Of a DNA stretch of 64,000 bases, positions 60,898-64,000 are shown piece by piece. Positions within the stretch are counted from its first letter, which is position 1. Each line of letters opens with the position of its first letter. The position numbers and the translations under genes were made by a program. The stretch lies in contig NZ_BQHY01000023.1 of NCBI RefSeq assembly GCF_021602155.1, forward strand, positions 1 through 64,000. The letters are read 5' to 3'. The notes beneath the pieces are model-generated. The model was not told where the DNA came from. It made no database searches and worked only from the letters and a program-made list of their open reading frames with translations. Source of the stretch: Pseudomonas parakoreensis. GTDB lineage: Bacteria > Pseudomonadota > Gammaproteobacteria > Pseudomonadales > Pseudomonadaceae.

Positions 60898-62079
60898 TCA
60901 GCGGATGTGTCGGGCGTATTGCCGAGGGTCGAAACGCAGCACGATCAGCAACATCACCACCATTACCGCAGTCAGCGACCACCAGGCCCATTCGAAGCTG
61001 CCGAGCCGGTCGCGGATCATTCCGGCCAGCAGCGGCGAAAGCCCGGCGATCAAGTAGCCGATACCTTGCACGAATGCGGTCAGGCCGCCGGCGCGCTGCG
61101 GGTTGTCGAGATGATCGAGCGAGACGATCAGGCTCATCGGAAAGAGTCCGCCAATGCCCAGCCCCAACAGGCACGGCCACAGCAGGCTGAGGTGTTGCGG
61201 ACTGAGGATCAACCCGCAGAAGCCTGCGATGATCAGCAGCAGTAAAGCTGCGAGGACCGCGCGACGATCGCGGCTGCGGTTGGCGATAGCTGGCGTCAGC
61301 AGCCCGGAAATCACCTCCATGGCGGTCAGAAAACCCAGTAGTAGCCCGGCATCCTGTTCGCTCCAGCCTTGTTCCACGTAGTACGGCGCCAGCCAGGCGA
61401 GTACGCAGGTGTAGGACGCCGTGCCGAGGCCGAAAAAGATGGCAAGCAGCCAGGCACGGGTATTTCGCGCGAAGGATTCTTTTCCTGCAGCGGTGTTCTG
61501 GATGGATGACGAGGGCGACTGCGTCCACCAGACCAGCAACGCGAGCAAAGAAAGTGCCGCCCAGATCGCCAGCCCGGTACGCCAGCTGCCGGACTGCACC
61601 AGCACCAGCGGCGACAACGAGGCGGCCAGGGCGGCGCCGCCCATGATCGACGTGACATACAGGCCCATGCACAGCGCCACATGGTCGGGGAAGCGTGACT
61701 TGATCAGCACCGGCATCAAGGCTTGAATCAAGGCAATGCCAATCCCCGCCAGCACCGCGCTGCCAATTAACGGCGGCGCCGAATCGAGCCACAGCCGCGA
61801 CAGCGTCGCCAGCCCGATAATCAGCAGCGACAGGATCACCGCGCGTTGCTCGCCCAAACGTCGACCGATGCCAATACCAAAAAACATCGCCAGTCCCATC
61901 GCCATCACCGGCAGCATGGTCAGCAGCGAAGCCAGGCTGAAACTCAGTGCAATGTCGCCGCGTATGGCCGACAGCAAGGGACCGACGGCGGCCATGGACG
62001 GGCGCAGATTCAGCGCGACGAGGATGATCCCGAACATCAGCCAGACAGCGAGGCGGGTGGTGGTGCGGACGTTTTCCAT
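60898..62079 (-). CDS. CynX/NimT-family MFS transporter
   Basis: A 393-residue MFS protein with 12 helices. ILVALNLRPSMAAVGPLLSAI near the start is the CynX/NimT signature. E. coli relatives are CynX (cyanate) and NimT (2-nitroimidazole export). The substrate here is unknown. It lies 200 bases upstream of the LysR gene on the same strand. It is divergent from rnd. Confidence 0.88.
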   Translation of the reverse strand: MENVRTTTRLAVWLMFGIILVALNLRPSMAAVGPLLSAIRGDIALSFSLASLLTMLPVMAMGLAMFFGIGIGRRLGEQRAVILSLLIIGLATLSRLWLDSAPPLIGSAVLAGIGIALIQALMPVLIKSRFPDHVALCMGLYVTSIMGGAALAASLSPLVLVQSGSWRTGLAIWAALSLLALLVWWTQSPSSSIQNTAAGKESFARNTRAWLLAIFFGLGTASYTCVLAWLAPYYVEQGWSEQDAGLLLGFLTAMEVISGLLTPAIANRSRDRRAVLAALLLLIIAGFCGLILSPQHLSLLWPCLLGLGIGGLFPMSLIVSLDHLDNPQRAGGLTAFVQGIGYLIAGLSPLLAGMIRDRLGSFEWAWWSLTAVMVVMLLIVLRFDPRQYARHIR

Positions 62080-62182
62080 CGGCAGACTCTGGATTGCGGA
62101 GGCTGCTGATTAGGCGGTGCGGCGCACGTATCGGCAAATCAGATTTCCCCGGTACTATTTAAAAACTAAATATCACTCTCCC

Positions 62183-62272
62183 CATGTAGGAGCTGCCGAA
62201 GGCTGCGATCTTTTGATCTTGATCTTGAAAAACAAAATCAAAAGATCGCAGCCTTCGGCAGCTCCTACAGGG
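62183..62272. repeat. REPIN-like inverted repeat, family A variant
   Basis: Tail-to-tail family-A arms (GTAGGAGCTGCCGAAGGCTG) with a GAAGG variation compensated on the other arm (CCTTC), as in the copy at 2118. The centre is a GATCTTGATCTTGA repeat. Confidence 0.85.
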
Positions 62273-62384
62273 TGAGGTTCGGATTCCTCTTGTTGACCAC
62301 GCTGTCAGACTATTCTTTATCTCTGGCAGGATATTTCGTTACAGCTCTGGTCCTGCGCAGGCGCGTAAAACGCCGGCGGCGATA

Positions 62385-62390
62385 TATACT
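62385..62390 (+). promoter_or_regulatory. Probable -10 element of rnd
   Basis: TATACT followed by GCGCGCC, 33 bases before the rnd start, identical over 13 bases to the element before sdhE. Confidence 0.45.
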
Positions 62391-62417
62391 GCGCGCCATT
62401 CTTCAAGGGAGAGCCGT

Positions 62418-63551
62418 GTGGCCATCGATATTCACTGGATTCGCGACAACGAAAGCCTCGCGCAGCTTTGCGCCGAGTGGCAGCAACTGCCGTTCGTTGC
62501 CCTCGACACCGAATTCATGCGGGTCGACACCTTCTACCCGATTGCCGGTTTGCTGCAGGTCGGTGACGGCAAACGCGCCTGCCTGATTGATCCGCTGACC
62601 ATCGACGCCTGGCAACCGCTGGCGGCGCTGCTGGAAAACCCGGCGGTGCTTAAAGTCTTGCACGCCTGCAGCGAAGACCTCGAAGTGCTGTTGCGTCTGA
62701 CCGGCAGCTTGCCGGCGCCGCTGTTCGACACTCAATTGGCCGCGGCCTATCTGAACCTCGGGTTCTCGATGGGCTATTCGCGGCTGGTGCAGGAGGTACT
62801 CGGTATCGAGCTGCCGAAGGGCGAGACCCGTTCCGACTGGTTGCAGCGCCCGCTGTCCGACACGCAGATCAGCTACGCCGCCGAAGACGCGGTGCATCTG
62901 GCGGAAGTTTTCGTACAACTGCGGCCGAAACTGTCTGACGATAAGTTCGCCTGGGTGCTGGAGGACGGCGCCGAATTGGTGGCCAACCTGCGCCGTGAGA
63001 TCGACCCGTACGAGGTCTATCGCGAAGCCAAGTTGGCGTGGAAACTGTCTCGTGCGCAATTGGCGGTGCTGCGTGAGTTGTGCGCCTGGCGTGAAAAAGA
63101 AGCCCGCGCCCGTGATCTGCCGCGCAACCGCATCGTCCGTGAGCACTCGCTGTGGCCGCTGGCCCGCACGCAACCGGACAACCTTGCGGCGTTGGGCAAG
63201 ATCGAAGACATGCACCCGCGTACCGTGCGTCAGGACGGCCAGTTTCTGCTTGATCTGATCAAGCGCTCTGGCAGTGTGGGGCCTGATCAATGGCCGCCGG
63301 CGGTGCCGGAGCCATTGCCGGTCGAAGCGGCGGCGCTGATCAAGCAACTGCGCGCCCTCGGTCAGGTCGAGGCCGAGCGTCTGGGCATCGCGCCGGAACT
63401 GATGCTGCGCAAGAAAACCCTCGAAGCGCTGGTCAAAAGCGGCTTCCCCGAGGGCCCTTATCAATTGCCTGAGTCGCTGCGTGGCTGGCGCCGCGAACTC
63501 ATGGGCCAGAAGCTGCTCGACAGCCTGGCCACCGCCGGAGAACAGCCTTGA
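62418..63551 (+). CDS. rnd: Ribonuclease D
   Basis: A 377-residue 3'-5' exoribonuclease that matures tRNAs and other stable RNAs. GTG start at 62418 with GGGAGA upstream. The DEDD exonuclease domain starts [20 protein letters not shown] (first D and E), contains [14 protein letters not shown] (second D) and ends [13 protein letters not shown] (last D). An HRDC domain follows at about residues 210-290. The YcgL gene overlaps its stop by four bases. Confidence 0.95.
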   Translation: MAIDIHWIRDNESLAQLCAEWQQLPFVALDTEFMRVDTFYPIAGLLQVGDGKRACLIDPLTIDAWQPLAALLENPAVLKVLHACSEDLEVLLRLTGSLPAPLFDTQLAAAYLNLGFSMGYSRLVQEVLGIELPKGETRSDWLQRPLSDTQISYAAEDAVHLAEVFVQLRPKLSDDKFAWVLEDGAELVANLRREIDPYEVYREAKLAWKLSRAQLAVLRELCAWREKEARARDLPRNRIVREHSLWPLARTQPDNLAALGKIEDMHPRTVRQDGQFLLDLIKRSGSVGPDQWPPAVPEPLPVEAAALIKQLRALGQVEAERLGIAPELMLRKKTLEALVKSGFPEGPYQLPESLRGWRRELMGQKLLDSLATAGEQP

Positions 63552-63841
63552 AACGTATTTGCTCCATTTACCAAAGTTCGAAGAAACCCGGGATGTATCT
63601 TTATGTGCTCAAGAGCGATGCGCTTGAGCGCGTGCCCGAGGCGCTGATGGCGGCCTTCGGCAAGGCGAAGCATTCCTTTGACCTGGTACTGACCCCCGAG
63701 CGCACACTGGCGCGCGAGGACATCACCGTGGTTCTGGAAAACCTCGACAAGCAGGGCTATCACCTGCAGATGCCACCGGCCGAGGACGAGTACATCGAAC
63801 ACCTGCCCGAAGAGTTGCTGCGACGCAACGACCCGGTCTGA
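63548..63841 (+). CDS. YcgL-domain protein
   Basis: A 97-residue small protein of the YcgL (DUF709) family, starting [20 protein letters not shown]. The alpha/beta fold is known but no function is assigned. It overlaps rnd (ATGA), so it is co-translated with it, as in other pseudomonads. Confidence 0.92.
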   Translation: MKRICSIYQSSKKPGMYLYVLKSDALERVPEALMAAFGKAKHSFDLVLTPERTLAREDITVVLENLDKQGYHLQMPPAEDEYIEHLPEELLRRNDPV

Positions 63842-63959
63842 TCTGCGAGGCCCTGTTCTGGGCCTCTTGCCACCCTGGAACTGATTTTACGGCGACGACC
63901 GCCACGAAGGAGCACTGCTCTTTCGGCGGTTGCCTGCACGGTTTGCGAAAGGTTTGAAG

Positions 63960-64000
63960 ATGCGCGTTCTGATTGCTGAACACGACCACGCGGTGTACGC
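63960..64000 (+). CDS. Start of a probable D-2-hydroxyacid dehydrogenase, partial
   Basis: Only 13 codons are inside the window (MRVLIAEHDHAVY). AAAGGTTTGAAG lies before the ATG. In P. aeruginosa the gene after rnd and ycgL encodes a probable 2-hydroxyacid dehydrogenase, and the visible start fits that. The call rests mainly on synteny. Confidence 0.5.
   Translation, partial: MRVLIAEHDHAVY

Larger units (their letters stand above)
62080..62417. other. Divergent gap between the MFS gene and rnd
   Basis: 338 bases that hold a family-A repeat (annotated) and the rnd -10 element. No gene is seen. Confidence 0.6.

Overview
The window is a 64 kb piece of a Pseudomonas chromosome, most likely from the P. 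fluorescens group. Evidence: the gene order ung–AbrB-like–tctABC–opdH–tctDE–HDOD–ygfZ–sdhE–ygfX–nadB–algU–mucA–mucB–mucD, then M48 protease–tusA–AI-2E–bcp–gcvR–dapA–bamC–purC, which follows the P. aeruginosa layout; the absence of mucC; the high G+C content; and many palindromic REP/REPIN-type repeats of the kinds common in fluorescent pseudomonads. The species assignment is inference from synteny and repeats, with no database search.

Region by region. 1-13.3 kb: end of a TPM-domain operon, a methyltransferase, an EamA exporter, a DJ-1/PfpI protein, a YegP protein, an uncharacterised catabolic module (class II aldolase plus DapA-like lyase, divergent from an XRE-cupin regulator, with a perfect palindrome between them), a SIR2-like DUF4917 protein, an iron alcohol dehydrogenase, a LysR/YdcZ-type pair, two tandem paralogous exported proteins of unknown function and fosA. 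13.3-24.4 kb: LysE exporter, PAS-GAF-GGDEF cyclase, KGG and DUF4142 stress proteins, an iron-permease-like protein, tam, a second methyltransferase, a hicAB toxin-antitoxin pair, tRNA-Gly(CCC), phaG, rsuA, a scrap of a dead GGDEF gene, two Tyr/Gly-rich lipoproteins and an enoyl-CoA hydratase-fold hydrolase. 24.4-33 kb: ung and a complete tricarboxylate uptake locus (OpdH porin, TctCBA, AbrB-like permease, TctDE two-component system). 33-44.7 kb: HDOD protein, YgfZ, SdhE/YgfX, NadB, the AlgU envelope-stress sigma operon with two AlgU-type promoters, a BepA-like protease, TusA and an AI-2E-family permease. 44.7-49.9 kb: Bcp, GcvR, dapA-bamC-MBL-purC and tRNA-Ser(CGA).

49.8-53.9 kb is the accessory part. 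Directly after tRNA-Ser lies a visibly A+T-richer three-gene operon encoding a dual-OB (DuOB-like) protein, a DUF488 protein and a protein with a possible SLOG-like N-terminus plus a DUF4326 domain. The last two end in a similar Cys/His motif. This is the best candidate here for an undescribed system. It is followed by small DUF3077, HicB-like and YegP genes and by a region that reads better as a structured RNA than as protein. No integrase or second attachment copy is visible.

54-64 kb: a four-gene surface-glycan modification operon (GT2 glycosyltransferase, methyltransferase, GtrA flippase, large DUF6311-like membrane protein), two LysR regulators flanking a lone carboxymethyl-hydroxymuconate isomerase gene, a CynX/NimT-type exporter, ribonuclease D, a YcgL protein and the first codons of a probable 2-hydroxyacid dehydrogenase.

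There are no rRNA genes, CRISPR arrays, insertion sequences or prophage structural genes.
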